Positions 34,604 through 46,157 are shown, counted from the stretch's first letter. The stretch is DNA of 64,000 nucleotides from Agrobacterium tumefaciens (GCF_005221385.1 NZ_CP039904.1:1523501-1587500), one strand, 5' to 3'. Numbers and translations are program-made. Notes: generated by a model not told the origin, from the letters alone.

Positions 34604-35689
34604 TTACCGTTTTGCGAGACCGGTGCCCGTTTCCTCATCAAAGAGGTGCAGATCGGTGGGGGCGATATCGAGGCCTATGACCTCGCCGGCCTTGACCTCG
34701 CTGCGTCCCTGCACCGCGATGACCAGTTCTGTGGATGTTCCTGTTGTGAGGAACGTGGCTGAGCCGGTGGTTTCCACGGCGGAAACGGGCAGCGTCAATG
34801 CCGCCCCGTTTGCCGCTGCTGGCCTTATGTGCTCCGGCCTGATGCCGACGATCACATGTTTGCCTGGCGGCAGGGCGGCCGGATTCCTGATCTGCTGCTG
34901 CGGCTCACCTTCGCCGAACCGCAATTGAAGCGAAGCGCCGTCCGGGCTGACGATGGCCGGAATGAAATTCATCGCCGGTGAGCCAATGAAGCCCGCCACG
35001 AAGCGGTTGACCGGGTGATCGTATAGTTCCAGCGGCGTACCCTGCTGTTCGATGATGCCATCGCGCATGACGACGACATGATCGGCCATGGTCATCGCCT
35101 CGATCTGGTCATGGGTGACATAGACCGAGGTTGCGTGCAGGCGGTCGTGAAGCGCGCGAATTTCCTTGCGCATATGGACGCGCAGGGCCGCATCGAGATT
35201 GGAAAGCGGTTCGTCAAACAGGAAGGCCTGGGGATTACGGATGATCGCCCGGCTCATGGCCACGCGCTGGCGCTGGCCGCCGGAGAGTTCGCGCGGATAA
35301 CGCTTCATCAGCTTGGAAAGTCCCGTCGTTGCGGCAACCTCTTCGGCTGCCTTGCGGGCCTCGGCCTTGGCGACGCCACGCATGCGCAGCGAATAGGTGA
35401 GGTTTTCCTCCACCGTCATATGCGGATAGAGCGCATAGGATTGGAACACCATCGCTACATCGCGCTTGCGCGGCGGCACGCCGTTCATGAGCGTGCCGGC
35501 GATGCGCATGTCACCGGCCGATATGGTCTCCAGCCCGGCCAGCGAACGCAAAAGGGTGGATTTACCGCAGCCGGAGGGGCCGACAAGTGCCACGAAGGTG
35601 CCCTTCTTGATGGAAAGGCCGATATTTTTCAGGGCATGAAAGGCGCCGTAATATTTGTTGACGCCGGAAAGTTCGATCTGAAGGGTCAT
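34604..35689 (-). CDS. Sugar ABC transporter ATPase (MalK/UgpC type)
   Basis: 361 residues starting MTLQIELSGVNKYYG. Walker A GPSGCGKST, signature LSGGQRQRVAMSRA, Walker B FLFDEPLSNLDA and THDQIEAMTMAD are intact. The C-terminal TOBE/OB region (about 240-361) is of MalK type and usually contacts regulators. It is last in the leftward transporter operon, overlapping the permease stop by 4 bases. Together with two permeases and a binding protein it forms a CUT1-family importer for an oligosaccharide, polyol or glycoside. Confidence 0.93.
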   Translation of the reverse strand: MTLQIELSGVNKYYGAFHALKNIGLSIKKGTFVALVGPSGCGKSTLLRSLAGLETISAGDMRIAGTLMNGVPPRKRDVAMVFQSYALYPHMTVEENLTYSLRMRGVAKAEARKAAEEVAATTGLSKLMKRYPRELSGGQRQRVAMSRAIIRNPQAFLFDEPLSNLDAALRVHMRKEIRALHDRLHATSVYVTHDQIEAMTMADHVVVMRDGIIEQQGTPLELYDHPVNRFVAGFIGSPAMNFIPAIVSPDGASLQLRFGEGEPQQQIRNPAALPPGKHVIVGIRPEHIRPAAANGAALTLPVSAVETTGSATFLTTGTSTELVIAVQGRSEVKAGEVIGLDIAPTDLHLFDEETGTGLAKR

Positions 35690-36513
35690 TTGAGTGCTCC
35701 TGAGGTCAGGCCGGACACGATGCGGCGCTGCAAGAGAATGAAGAGGGCGAGAATGGGCGTCACATACATGGTCGCATAGGCCATGATGTTGTTCCATTCG
35801 CTGGTATTGGGGCCCATGAAGGAATTGAGGCCGACGCTGGCGGGCTGCAATTCGGCCGCCTGTATCATCGATTTCGAATAGACGAACTCGCCGAAGGCCT
35901 GCATGAAGATGAGGATGGCGCTGACGAGGATGCCGTTTCTGGCAAGGGGCAGCACGATGTTGAAGAAGGCGCCGACCCGGGAATTACCGTCCACCAGTGC
36001 CGCCTCCTCCAGCTCCTGCGGCACGGCCATGAAGGTGGCGCGCACAAGGACCACGAAGAACGGCATGCTTTTCGCCGCAATGGCGAGAATGACCGACAGG
36101 CGCGGATAATCCAGAAGTCCGAATTGCGAGAAGCCGACGAAGATCGGTGTGATCATCAGCGATGCCGGCAGAACCTGCAGCATGAGGATGAGGAACAGAC
36201 CGATATCCACCCAGACATTGCGATAGCGCGCCAGCACATAGGCGCAACCGACACCGAGAATGGTGATCAGCAGCACAGCGCCGGAGGCGATCAGTACCGA
36301 ATTCCAGAGATATCGGCCCATGTTGCGGCTTTGCCAGACATAGGCATAGGTCTGCCATTGCGGGTCTGTCGGCCAGAAACCGGGCGGATTGGCGAACATC
36401 TCCGATCCGCTTTTGAGCGAGGTCAGATACATCCAGTAAAGCGGAAAGAGGTAGATGATGGCGAGCACGATGGCGATTGCCAGCATCAGGCGGTTACGGT
36501 TGGTGGTGCTCAT
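35686..36513 (-). CDS. Sugar ABC transporter permease (MalG type)
   Basis: 275 residues with six membrane segments. The EAA loop reads ELEEAALVDGNSRVGAFFNIVLP, as in CUT1 MalG proteins. It overlaps the MalF-type gene by 4 bases upstream and the ATPase gene by 4 bases downstream. The C-terminal QRRIVSGLTSGALK is typical of this permease class. Inner membrane. Confidence 0.93.
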   Translation of the reverse strand: MSTTNRNRLMLAIAIVLAIIYLFPLYWMYLTSLKSGSEMFANPPGFWPTDPQWQTYAYVWQSRNMGRYLWNSVLIASGAVLLITILGVGCAYVLARYRNVWVDIGLFLILMLQVLPASLMITPIFVGFSQFGLLDYPRLSVILAIAAKSMPFFVVLVRATFMAVPQELEEAALVDGNSRVGAFFNIVLPLARNGILVSAILIFMQAFGEFVYSKSMIQAAELQPASVGLNSFMGPNTSEWNNIMAYATMYVTPILALFILLQRRIVSGLTSGALK

Positions 36514-37412
36514 CCGCGCACCTCATGTCGTGTGGAACGCACATAGACGATGGAAGCCAGCATGACGAAAACGATCATGATGACGGAGATTGTCGCGCCC
36601 TTGCCGAAATCATATTGCCGGAAGGACAGGTCCCAAGCCCAATATTGCGCCACGTTGGAGCTGTTGTTCGGTCCGCCATCGGTAATGGCGGCGAAAAGAT
36701 CGAATTGCTGCAGGGTAAAGATCAGCCCGAGGGAGACGATCGCGCCGATGGTGGAGCGCATCATCGGCAGGGTGATGGTGTAGAAGCGTTGCCAGGCGTT
36801 CGCCCCGTCCAGTTCCGCCGCTTCGTAAAGATCGCCGGGGATTGAGGCGAGGCCGACGGAAAGCAGGATCATGTTGAAGGAAGTGCCGAGCCAGACATTG
36901 GCGATGACGACGGCCCAGAGCGAAAAATTCGCATCCGAACGCCAGAAGATATTGCCTGAAATCAGGCCGCTTTCCCGCAGGAAGAAATTCAGCACACCGA
37001 AGTCGCCGGACAGGATCCAGTTCCAGATGGCGCCGACGACGAGGCCGGGCATGACCCAGGACACGAGGAACAGGCCGCGCAGCCAGGTGGCGCCCGGAAA
37101 ATTCACCCAGAAGAACAGCGCCAGTCCGAAGCCGATGGCGAATTGCCCGGCAATGGAGGCGACGACGAAGGTGACGGTGTTGAAGAGGATCGGCAGGGTT
37201 TCCGGCTGCCGGAACAGATCGAAGTAATTCTTGAAGCCGACGAAGGGGCGCACGAAGGTGCCCAGGCTGAACATGTCGACTTCCTGAAAGCTCATGACAA
37301 TGTTGTAGAGCAGCGGCAGACCCGCCATGACGAACAGGAAACTCAAGGGCAGGGCGACAAGGACGATGTCGAAACCGCGACCGTCACTGACGCTGGAAAA
37401 CAGTTTTTTCAT
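36510..37412 (-). CDS. Sugar ABC transporter permease (MalF type)
   Basis: 300 residues from MKKLFSSVSDGRGF, six predicted membrane segments. EAA motif: YEAAELDGANAWQRFYTITLP. The frame stays open 20 codons upstream without ribosome site support. It pairs with the adjacent MalG-type permease. A 113-bp gap separates it from the binding-protein gene and can fold into a GC-rich stem near 37490-37515, which may keep the binding protein in excess. Confidence 0.92.
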   Translation of the reverse strand: MKKLFSSVSDGRGFDIVLVALPLSFLFVMAGLPLLYNIVMSFQEVDMFSLGTFVRPFVGFKNYFDLFRQPETLPILFNTVTFVVASIAGQFAIGFGLALFFWVNFPGATWLRGLFLVSWVMPGLVVGAIWNWILSGDFGVLNFFLRESGLISGNIFWRSDANFSLWAVVIANVWLGTSFNMILLSVGLASIPGDLYEAAELDGANAWQRFYTITLPMMRSTIGAIVSLGLIFTLQQFDLFAAITDGGPNNSSNVAQYWAWDLSFRQYDFGKGATISVIMIVFVMLASIVYVRSTRHEVRG

Positions 37413-37525
37413 GAAACATCCTCGCAAGCTCCGCTTGGGGCCGCCGTCGCATTTTGCGACAGGCGACCCCACCGGGAGGAACCCTGCGGATGGGCGTCGG
37501 ACACTCCGCTCGCCCGTCCGTCCAA

Positions 37526-39722
<2,197 letters not shown>

Positions 39723-39734
39723 GTCTTTCAGTCC

Positions 39735-40769
39735 TTATGCTGCAATGGAAACACGCTGACCAAGGCGGGCGCTTTCAATCGCGCCGATCACCATGGCAAG
39801 GCTGTTGATGTTGTCGAAAGAGGCTGTCTCCGGCATCCGGCCGGTGCGGATGGACTCCAGGAACGAGAGAATGACGCTGGCGTGGCCGCGCGTATCCCGT
39901 TCAGAAACGGCATCGGAAACGTTTACGGTCGTAGAGCCTCGTAACAGGCCCTGTTCATCACCCGCCACGGAGGCCGAAAAACCGTCTTCTCCATCCCAGA
40001 GGATCATTCCCTTCGAACCGATCAAACGCCAGCGGGCTTCCCAGCTGGTTCTTTCACCCTCGGCGCACCAGGAGCCACGATAGGTGAAGACCACATCGTT
40101 GGAGAATTCGAAAATGGCATTGGCGCTTGCCCCATGGGCATACCAGGAACCGGCTGGATTCTTTTCCACGCAAAAGACGGAGAGGGGCTTTTCATTGGCA
40201 ACAAAACGGGCGGCGTCAAAGGTATGGATCGCCATGTCGAGAAGCAGGACGTTCTTCATCTCTTCACGGAAGCCACCGAAATGAGGACCAAGGAAAAAGT
40301 CGCAATGAATGGCCGTCAAGTCGCCGATGATGCCGTCTTCCACGGCGTGTCGTAGCCGCCGGATACCCGCCACGAATCGCCGATTTTGCACCACCGCGTG
40401 GACTTTACCGGCATTTTTGGCCAGTTCCACCAGGCTCGCAGCCTCTTCCATCGATGCCGCAAGCGGCTTTTCGCTGAGCACGTGGCACCCGGCCTCAAGG
40501 CCTGCCGCGACCACGGCAAAGCGCGCCTGCGGGATGACGACGTCAAATAATATGTCTGCATTTGTTTGCGCCAGCACCTCACGGAGATCGGTGCCGATGA
40601 CCGCATCTGCCAGCCCGAATTCTTCGGCAAGCCCGCGGGCCGTGCTCTCATTCAGATCAACCAGCCCGGCGATCCTGATCGAGCCGGCAATTTCCGGCGT
40701 GGATTGAATGGCGCGCAGCCAGCCTTTGGCCATGGCTCCGCACCCGCATAAAACGGCATTGAATGTCAT
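39735..40769 (-). CDS. Gfo/Idh/MocA-family oxidoreductase
   Basis: 344 residues. A Rossmann N-terminus (VLCGCGAMAKGWLRAI) binds NAD(P), the EKP motif occurs in HVLSEKPLAAS, and LLLDMAIHTFDAARFV provides the catalytic D/H. It heads the leftward operon of isomerase and transporter, so it likely performs the first oxidation of the imported sugar or polyol. It is divergent from a LacI regulator with a perfect operator palindrome in the shared gap. A near-copy of that operator lies inside this gene. Confidence 0.9.
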   Translation of the reverse strand: MTFNAVLCGCGAMAKGWLRAIQSTPEIAGSIRIAGLVDLNESTARGLAEEFGLADAVIGTDLREVLAQTNADILFDVVIPQARFAVVAAGLEAGCHVLSEKPLAASMEEAASLVELAKNAGKVHAVVQNRRFVAGIRRLRHAVEDGIIGDLTAIHCDFFLGPHFGGFREEMKNVLLLDMAIHTFDAARFVANEKPLSVFCVEKNPAGSWYAHGASANAIFEFSNDVVFTYRGSWCAEGERTSWEARWRLIGSKGMILWDGEDGFSASVAGDEQGLLRGSTTVNVSDAVSERDTRGHASVILSFLESIRTGRMPETASFDNINSLAMVIGAIESARLGQRVSIAA

Positions 40770-40814
40770 CTCATCTCCCCGGACTCTTTCGCAAACTCCT
40801 CTTTGCGCAGAGTG

Positions 40815-40830
40815 TCGTAAACGTTTACGA
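40815..40830. promoter_or_regulatory. Perfect 16-bp LacI-type operator
   Basis: TCGTAAACGTTTACGA is a perfect palindrome in the 139-bp gap between the divergent dehydrogenase and LacI genes. Its central CG and AAACGTTT core are typical of LacI/GalR operators. It should bind the adjacent regulator and control both directions. Confidence 0.8.
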
Positions 40831-40908
40831 GACTATGACGATGATGTTAGATATGTCAAGACCGTAGAGGGGCGCGTTGATGGCGCGCCGGGCTTTGGAG
40901 GGGAGTGC

Positions 40909-41943
40909 ATGAAAGGAATTCGTCAGCTTGCCGATTATCTGGAGATATCGATAGGCACCGTTTCCCGTGCCCTGAACGGCAAGCCCGATGTGAACGAGGA
41001 AACGCGCCGCCGTGTTCTGGAAGCGGCGGAAAAGCTTGGTTATGTCGCCAATCAATCGGGCCGCAGCCTGCGGCAAGGTACCACCAATGTTATCGGCCTG
41101 ATGACCGGCAGCGACGCGCAGACGGTGGAGAATTCCGACAACTTCTTCATGGGCGTGACGGATGGTCTGCAAAGCGTGTTTTCCGGCCACAATCTCGATC
41201 TTATCGTTCTTCCCTGTCCGGGGGAGGAAGATCCGGACGAATATCTAAAGCGCATGGTGGCGCGCCGCATGGTTGACGCGATGATCATTTCCTCGACCCG
41301 TCGGATCGACAAGCGTGTGGATTTCTTGAAGCAGACCCGTCTACCCTTCGTCGCGCTGGGCCGCACCTCGTCTAGCACGGACCATGCCTGGATCGATCTC
41401 GATTTCGAAGGCGTGGCAAAAAGCGCCGTCGACCGGCTGGTGGCCGCAGGTCATCGTAGCATTGCGGTGGCGGCCGCCGATAACGACATCAATCTCGGTT
41501 ATGTCTTTCTGGAGGCATATAAACGCGCCCTCGAGGAAAAAGGCATAACATACGATCCGTCTCTGGTTATCCGGACAAAATCGAGCGAGCAGGGCGGATA
41601 TCATGCCGCCAGTGAGTGGCTTCAGATGCGCCCACGGCCGACGGCCATCGTGCTGATCTATGAGTTGATGGCGGTCGGTCTTTATCGGCGGCTTGCCGAA
41701 GTCGGCCTCAAACCGGGGCGCGATCTCGCCGTCATCGGCTTTCGTGATGGTCCACGCGGCCAGTTTCTGGAACCGCGCCTGACCAGTTTTCGCATGTCCC
41801 TGCATGATCTTGGCGTGACGGTTGCCCAGACGCTTCTATCGACCATGCCGGCCTTTGCGCCTTTCTATCCCGATCAGGCCCGCCATTGCATCTGGCCGAT
41901 GCTGCTTGTGGCGGGAGAGAGTGACCTTGCACCTGCACCTTAG
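40909..41943 (+). CDS. LacI-family regulator of the adjacent sugar operon
   Basis: 344 residues from ATG 40909, preceded by GGAGGGGAG. The DNA-binding N-terminus is MKGIRQLADYLEISIGTVSRALNGKPDVNEETRRRV; hinge and sensor domain follow. It is divergent from the Gfo/Idh-isomerase-ABC operon, with a perfect 16-bp palindrome between them, and so is the probable repressor of that operon and itself. The open frame extends upstream through the operator region but is not the true start. Confidence 0.93.
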   Translation: MKGIRQLADYLEISIGTVSRALNGKPDVNEETRRRVLEAAEKLGYVANQSGRSLRQGTTNVIGLMTGSDAQTVENSDNFFMGVTDGLQSVFSGHNLDLIVLPCPGEEDPDEYLKRMVARRMVDAMIISSTRRIDKRVDFLKQTRLPFVALGRTSSSTDHAWIDLDFEGVAKSAVDRLVAAGHRSIAVAAADNDINLGYVFLEAYKRALEEKGITYDPSLVIRTKSSEQGGYHAASEWLQMRPRPTAIVLIYELMAVGLYRRLAEVGLKPGRDLAVIGFRDGPRGQFLEPRLTSFRMSLHDLGVTVAQTLLSTMPAFAPFYPDQARHCIWPMLLVAGESDLAPAP

Positions 41944-41968
41944 GCGCCAGCGGCGGCTCGCCCTTATG

Positions 41969-42847
41969 TCAGAGTTTGTAGTCTTGAATGCTCACGACGC
42001 CGAACGGATTGAATTTGTAGCTATCGTCCTCGTACCGCATGTCATTGGACAGGGTGGCCTGATGAGCCGTTACTGTCGTTTGCACACCATCGCGCGCCAT
42101 CTGATCGGCAATATCGTCCATCAGCGCGGCGATCTTCAATTGCTCCGGATTGGTTGACGGCAGGTTTTCGTCTTTTCGGATGAAGCCCACCTCGACATCA
42201 GGCAGCCCGACCAGATGAAATCCGACGCTTGCCATGCCCTTGGCATCGTCGCCGATGGGGCGGCGTGCAAAAGCGAGACGGCAGGTTTTGGCGAGCGCCA
42301 GCAGATCACCGGAGGCGGCGTCGCTGCGCGACTGTTCGAAAAGCTCTTTCCAGCGTCGTGCTCCATGCGCGACGCCTGCGCTTTCGCCTTTGACGGCAAT
42401 GGCGCCGTGGTCAAGCATATGTTGCACGAACTGCAAGGCCGTGGCGGATGTCATGACCGCGTTTTCTGCGGCCATCGACGGGCCAAGCACGTAAAGAACC
42501 GAGCCGTGTCCGGCGACAGCTTCTTCGTCAGCCTCCTGATAGGTGTTCGGATCAACACGGTCCCAGCAGACATTGAAGGAGCGCTCCATCCGGTCGTCCG
42601 GTTCATCCTGCGAATATTCTTCATCGATACTGAAATCGGTAGCAAATGTGTCGACTGCGGTGCGAGCGCTTTGTTGGAGCGCTGCCAGACCTTTTTCTGT
42701 TCCGAGGAAACACAGAACATGCCGGGGTTGGTACTCGGACCGGGATTCGGCAAAGGCCGATGATTTGCTTGCTGCTTTGCTGAGGGATGGCGCCCCCAGA
42801 ACAAGGCTGCCCAAAAAAGCGAGAACACCGCGACGCCCTGAATTCAT
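41969..42847 (-). CDS. Secreted protein of unknown function
   Basis: 292 residues. The N-terminus (MNSGRRGVLAFLGSLVLGAP) has a twin arginine before a hydrophobic core, compatible with Tat or Sec export, cleaved near SKA. The rest is soluble with no motif I recognise; notable stretches are HVLCFLGTEKGL, GHGSVLYVLGPSM and FGVVSIQDYKL. It stands alone, convergent with the LacI gene and 185 bp from the SDR gene. No function is proposed. Confidence 0.6.
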   Translation of the reverse strand: MNSGRRGVLAFLGSLVLGAPSLSKAASKSSAFAESRSEYQPRHVLCFLGTEKGLAALQQSARTAVDTFATDFSIDEEYSQDEPDDRMERSFNVCWDRVDPNTYQEADEEAVAGHGSVLYVLGPSMAAENAVMTSATALQFVQHMLDHGAIAVKGESAGVAHGARRWKELFEQSRSDAASGDLLALAKTCRLAFARRPIGDDAKGMASVGFHLVGLPDVEVGFIRKDENLPSTNPEQLKIAALMDDIADQMARDGVQTTVTAHQATLSNDMRYEDDSYKFNPFGVVSIQDYKL

Positions 42848-43032
42848 CCGCTCCCCCTAAATGGCTCCGTCAACGGGATGGGGAGTTTTATACCGGCATA
42901 TTCATTCAGGCCATATGACATATGTCTTTTTATGGTCCCGCGGCCGTCGAATTTGGTCATGCCCGCCAAAAGAAAGGTGGCGAAAACGTCTGCACGCTTC
43001 GCCACCACACCATCGAAGAAGATCGATCGAGA

Positions 43033-43806
43033 TTATTTGGTGGTGTAACCGCCATTGACCAGAATGGTCTGCCCCGTCATCCACCAGCCGTCAGTAACGA
43101 GAAAGCGGATATAGGGAACGATGTCCTCGATATCGGTAAGGCCGGTTTTCGAGAAGCCGGAGAGTGCCGCGGCGCTCTTGTGATAGGCCTGCGCTTCCGG
43201 CGTCTCCTGCCCGTAGAAAAACGGCGTATCCATGGGGCCGGGACCGATCGCCGTCACCGAGATGCCGCGTTCGCCGAATTCCTTGGCGGCTGCGCGGGTG
43301 AAGTGCTCCACCGGCGCCTTGGTGCCGGCATAGCTGGCGTAAAACGGCGTGAATGCTCCAAGCAGGGAGGTAACGAGAGTGCAGATCTTGCCATTGTCGT
43401 TGACGTGGCGGCCGGCCTGCTGGAGGAAAAAGAAGGCCGACTTGGCGTTGACGGCGGTCATCTCGTCATATTCGGCTTCCGATGTTTCGAGGATCGGTTT
43501 CTTCAGCACCTTGCCGACCGTGTTGATGGCGATATCCGGCCGGCCGATGGCGGCGACGGCATCGGCAAACAGTTTTTCGACCGCGCCTGCCGTGGTGAGA
43601 TCGGCCTGAAGGGCAACGCCCTGCGCGCCGGCTGCCTTCACGGCCGCCACGGTTGCGTCGGCGTCGGCCTTTGTGGCGGGACTATTATAGTGGATGGCGA
43701 TTGCGCCTGCGCCCTGGCTGGCGAAATCGCGTGCGATCAGCCCGCCGAGGTTTTTTGCGCCGCCGGCGATGATGATTGTTTTACCTTTGATGGAATGATC
43801 GGTCAT
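43033..43806 (-). CDS. SDR-family NAD(P)-dependent oxidoreductase
   Basis: 257 residues from ATG 43806, with AAGGAGG 7 bases upstream. The cofactor loop GGAKNLGG is at 15-22, a variant of TGxxxGxG with G for T. Catalytic Ser147, Tyr159 and Lys163 (YAGTK) are present. The end TGQTILVNGGYTTK is typical. It is divergent from a LysR regulator with an inverted repeat between, so it is probably LysR-controlled. Substrate unknown; resembles 3-oxoacyl reductase-like or sugar-alcohol SDRs. Confidence 0.9.
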   Translation of the reverse strand: MTDHSIKGKTIIIAGGAKNLGGLIARDFASQGAGAIAIHYNSPATKADADATVAAVKAAGAQGVALQADLTTAGAVEKLFADAVAAIGRPDIAINTVGKVLKKPILETSEAEYDEMTAVNAKSAFFFLQQAGRHVNDNGKICTLVTSLLGAFTPFYASYAGTKAPVEHFTRAAAKEFGERGISVTAIGPGPMDTPFFYGQETPEAQAYHKSAAALSGFSKTGLTDIEDIVPYIRFLVTDGWWMTGQTILVNGGYTTK

Positions 43807-43900
43807 GGGGTTGGCCTCCTTCTGTCGGTACACAGCGATGCCTGCTGCGCTTTCATGCAGCAAAGATATCGTCTAGAATTGCGTGATAAAGTCCGTCATT

Positions 43901-43917
43901 CTGACATGACTTGTCAG
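43901..43917. promoter_or_regulatory. Candidate LysR operator
   Basis: CTGACA-N5-TGTCAG, a perfect 6-bp inverted repeat, lies in the 137-bp divergent gap, 27 bases before the LysR start. Position fits autoregulation and control of the SDR gene. It is not an exact T-N11-A box. Confidence 0.5.
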
Positions 43918-43943
43918 AAAATCCGCACAGTAAGGGATGTCCA

Positions 43944-44843
43944 TTGGATCGCATCGACCTGTTCCGTATCTTCGCGCGTGTCGTAGACTGTGCGAGCTTC
44001 ACGCGGGCCGCCGATACGCTTGGCATTCCGCGCTCCTCGGTTTCGGCAGCGGTGCAGGAACTGGAGGCGCGCGTTGGCGCACGCCTGCTCAACCGCACCA
44101 CGCGCAAGGTCTCTCCGACCGAGGATGGGTCGGCTTTTTACGAGCGGTGCCAGCGGCTTATCGCCGACGTCGAAGATGCGGAAAACCTGTTCAGGCAAAG
44201 CGCGGCGCAACCCTCGGGGCGGCTGCGGATCGATGTGCCGGGCCGGATCGGACGCCTTGTCATCGCACCCGCCTTGCCTGAATTTCTCGACCTTTACCCG
44301 CAGATAGACATCAGTCTCGGCGTGACGGACAGGGCCGTCGATCTGGTGGAGGACAATATCGATTGTGTGCTGCGCGTTGGTGCGCTCAGCGATTCCGGTC
44401 TCATCGCAAGGCCGATCGGCAAGCTGCCGCTGATCAATGTCGCCAGCCCCGCTTATCTCGAGCGTCACGGCATGCCGCAGCTTCCCCATGATCTTTCCCG
44501 CCACTGGGCCGTCAATTACGCTTCTCCTTCCAGCGGGCGCGTGGAAAACTGGGAATGGCTCGAAGGCGAGGCGCTGCATTCGGTTTCCATGCGCGGCCGC
44601 GTCACCGTCAATAGTGCCGAGGCCTATATTGCCTGTTGTCTGGCCGGTCTCGGCTTGATCCAGATACCCGCTTACGATGTCAGGCCGCATATCGAGAGCG
44701 GTGAACTCGTCGAGATCATGCCTGCCTATCAGGCCGAACCGATGCCGATGACGCTGCTTTATCCGCACCGCCGGCATCTGTCGCGGCGATTGCAGGTCTT
44801 TGCGGACTGGCTGGAAGCTCTGTTGCGGCAACGGCTTCTTTAG
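43944..44843 (+). CDS. LysR-family transcriptional regulator
   Basis: 299 residues if the TTG at 43944 is used; AAGGGAT lies about 6 bases upstream. A TTG at 43911 would add 11 residues. The LysR helix-turn-helix is clear (LFRIFARVVDCASFTRAADTLG, then SSVSAAVQELEARVGARLLNR), followed by a substrate-binding domain. The sequence is of the CrgA/DsdC-like small LysR type that often controls an adjacent oxidoreductase. Divergent from the SDR gene. Confidence 0.9.
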   Translation: MDRIDLFRIFARVVDCASFTRAADTLGIPRSSVSAAVQELEARVGARLLNRTTRKVSPTEDGSAFYERCQRLIADVEDAENLFRQSAAQPSGRLRIDVPGRIGRLVIAPALPEFLDLYPQIDISLGVTDRAVDLVEDNIDCVLRVGALSDSGLIARPIGKLPLINVASPAYLERHGMPQLPHDLSRHWAVNYASPSSGRVENWEWLEGEALHSVSMRGRVTVNSAEAYIACCLAGLGLIQIPAYDVRPHIESGELVEIMPAYQAEPMPMTLLYPHRRHLSRRLQVFADWLEALLRQRLL

Positions 44844-44886
44844 CCTGCCGGCACCATATTATTTGCGCGAGATTGTGCTGAAACAG

Positions 44887-44904
44887 TTGATTGATTTCCA
44901 TCAG
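44887..44904. promoter_or_regulatory. Candidate operator 1 of the LacI regulator at 44979
   Basis: TTGATTGATTTCCATCAG lies 75 bp before the LacI gene. It matches a second 18-mer at 46041-46058 at 15 of 18 positions, including the whole TTTCCATCAG half. It fits autoregulation. Confidence 0.6.
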
Positions 44905-44978
44905 GAAGACGATAGTCGTTATAGCCGTGCGGGCGAAAATAATGAACACACAGGCAGGCGATGCGGAGGAGCTTGGGG

Positions 44979-46028
44979 ATGGTGTCGAAACGGCAGGGCA
45001 GGCGTGTCACGATCACGGATGTTGCCGAACGGGCAGGGGTCGGCACGGCAAGCGTCGACCGGGTCCTCAATGATCGCGGCAATGTCAGCGAGGCGGTCAG
45101 CAAACGGGTCCTCCAGGCGGCGAAGGAACTTGGCCTGCGCCGCATGTTGCCGCAGGCGCATCGCAGGCTTATCCGGATCGACGTCATCCTTGCCCGGCCG
45201 GAACTGCCGCTCATCGCCCGCATGGGTTTCGAGTTCCGGCGGATCGCAACCTCGCTCGACAGATCGATCGTCATTCACCGGACGGTGCTGGAGGATGAGC
45301 GGCCGGAAACCCTGGCGAAGGCGCTGGCAAAGACCGGCTGCGATGCGGTGGTTTCCTATATGCAGGATCATCCGCTCGTTCATGCGGCGGTGGAGGAGTT
45401 GAGCGCGCGGGGCATTCCCGTCGTCACCGTCATCTCCGATGTTCCCGGCTCGGCACGGATCGGTTATGCCGGAACGGATCACTATCGCGCCGGCCGCTCG
45501 GCCGGTTATTTCATCAGCAGGATGGCGCGCAAACCGGGGCCGGTCATCCTGTTGTGCAATCATCTCGGCTTCCAGTCACATGCCGACCGCGTGCGCGGTG
45601 TCACGCAGTTTCTGGCGGAAAAGGCGCCGGGCTGGCATGTGGCGCGTATCGTCGAAGGGGGCGACGACCGCGCTCGCTCGGAGCTTCATCTGCGCGAGGC
45701 CTTTCATGCCGAACCCGATACTGTCGCCGTCTATAATGTGGGGGCGGCCAATATCGGCGTGGCGCGGGCCATCCGCGCCGATATTCTCCCGGATCGCCCC
45801 GTCTTTGTCGGGCACGAACTGACGCGCAATACCGCCGCTTTTCTGCGGGAAGGACTGATGTCGCTCACGATCGACCAAAGCCCGGAACTGCAGGTGCGGC
45901 TGGCGGTGAACATCCTGCTTCGCCATTTCGAATTCTTCGATGCCGGGCAGGGATCCTTTCCGCCTGAAACGGAGGTGCCTGTCGTCCTTTACGGGCCGGA
46001 AAACCTCCCGAATCCGCTGCCTTTCTGA
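44979..46028 (+). CDS. LacI-family regulator (upstream of two dehydrogenases)
   Basis: 349 residues from ATG 44979 with GGAGGAG about 8 bases upstream. The DNA-binding segment is VTITDVAERAGVGTASVDRVLNDRGNV, with a D in place of the usual S in the recognition turn. The sensor domain includes RIGYAGTDHYRAGRSAGYFI. It precedes, on the same strand, two Gfo/Idh dehydrogenase genes, and matched 18-bp sites lie before it and before them. Confidence 0.92.
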   Translation: MVSKRQGRRVTITDVAERAGVGTASVDRVLNDRGNVSEAVSKRVLQAAKELGLRRMLPQAHRRLIRIDVILARPELPLIARMGFEFRRIATSLDRSIVIHRTVLEDERPETLAKALAKTGCDAVVSYMQDHPLVHAAVEELSARGIPVVTVISDVPGSARIGYAGTDHYRAGRSAGYFISRMARKPGPVILLCNHLGFQSHADRVRGVTQFLAEKAPGWHVARIVEGGDDRARSELHLREAFHAEPDTVAVYNVGAANIGVARAIRADILPDRPVFVGHELTRNTAAFLREGLMSLTIDQSPELQVRLAVNILLRHFEFFDAGQGSFPPETEVPVVLYGPENLPNPLPF

Positions 46029-46040
46029 GAAGCCGCACGG

Positions 46041-46058
46041 CTGATGGTTTTCCATCAG
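46041..46058. promoter_or_regulatory. Candidate operator 2 of the LacI regulator at 44979
   Basis: CTGATGG-TTTT-CCATCAG is a perfect inverted repeat in the 129-bp gap between the LacI gene and the first dehydrogenase gene, extendable to 8 bp on each arm (46040-46059). Confidence 0.65.
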
Positions 46059-46157
46059 CATGGCATTTGCCGGGCATGAAGCGCCGGGGCATGTTTGCCG
46101 CGTCGGAGGGCTTGGTCGGCCGATCAAAGGCGGGCGTCCCTCCAGGGAGGATACATT

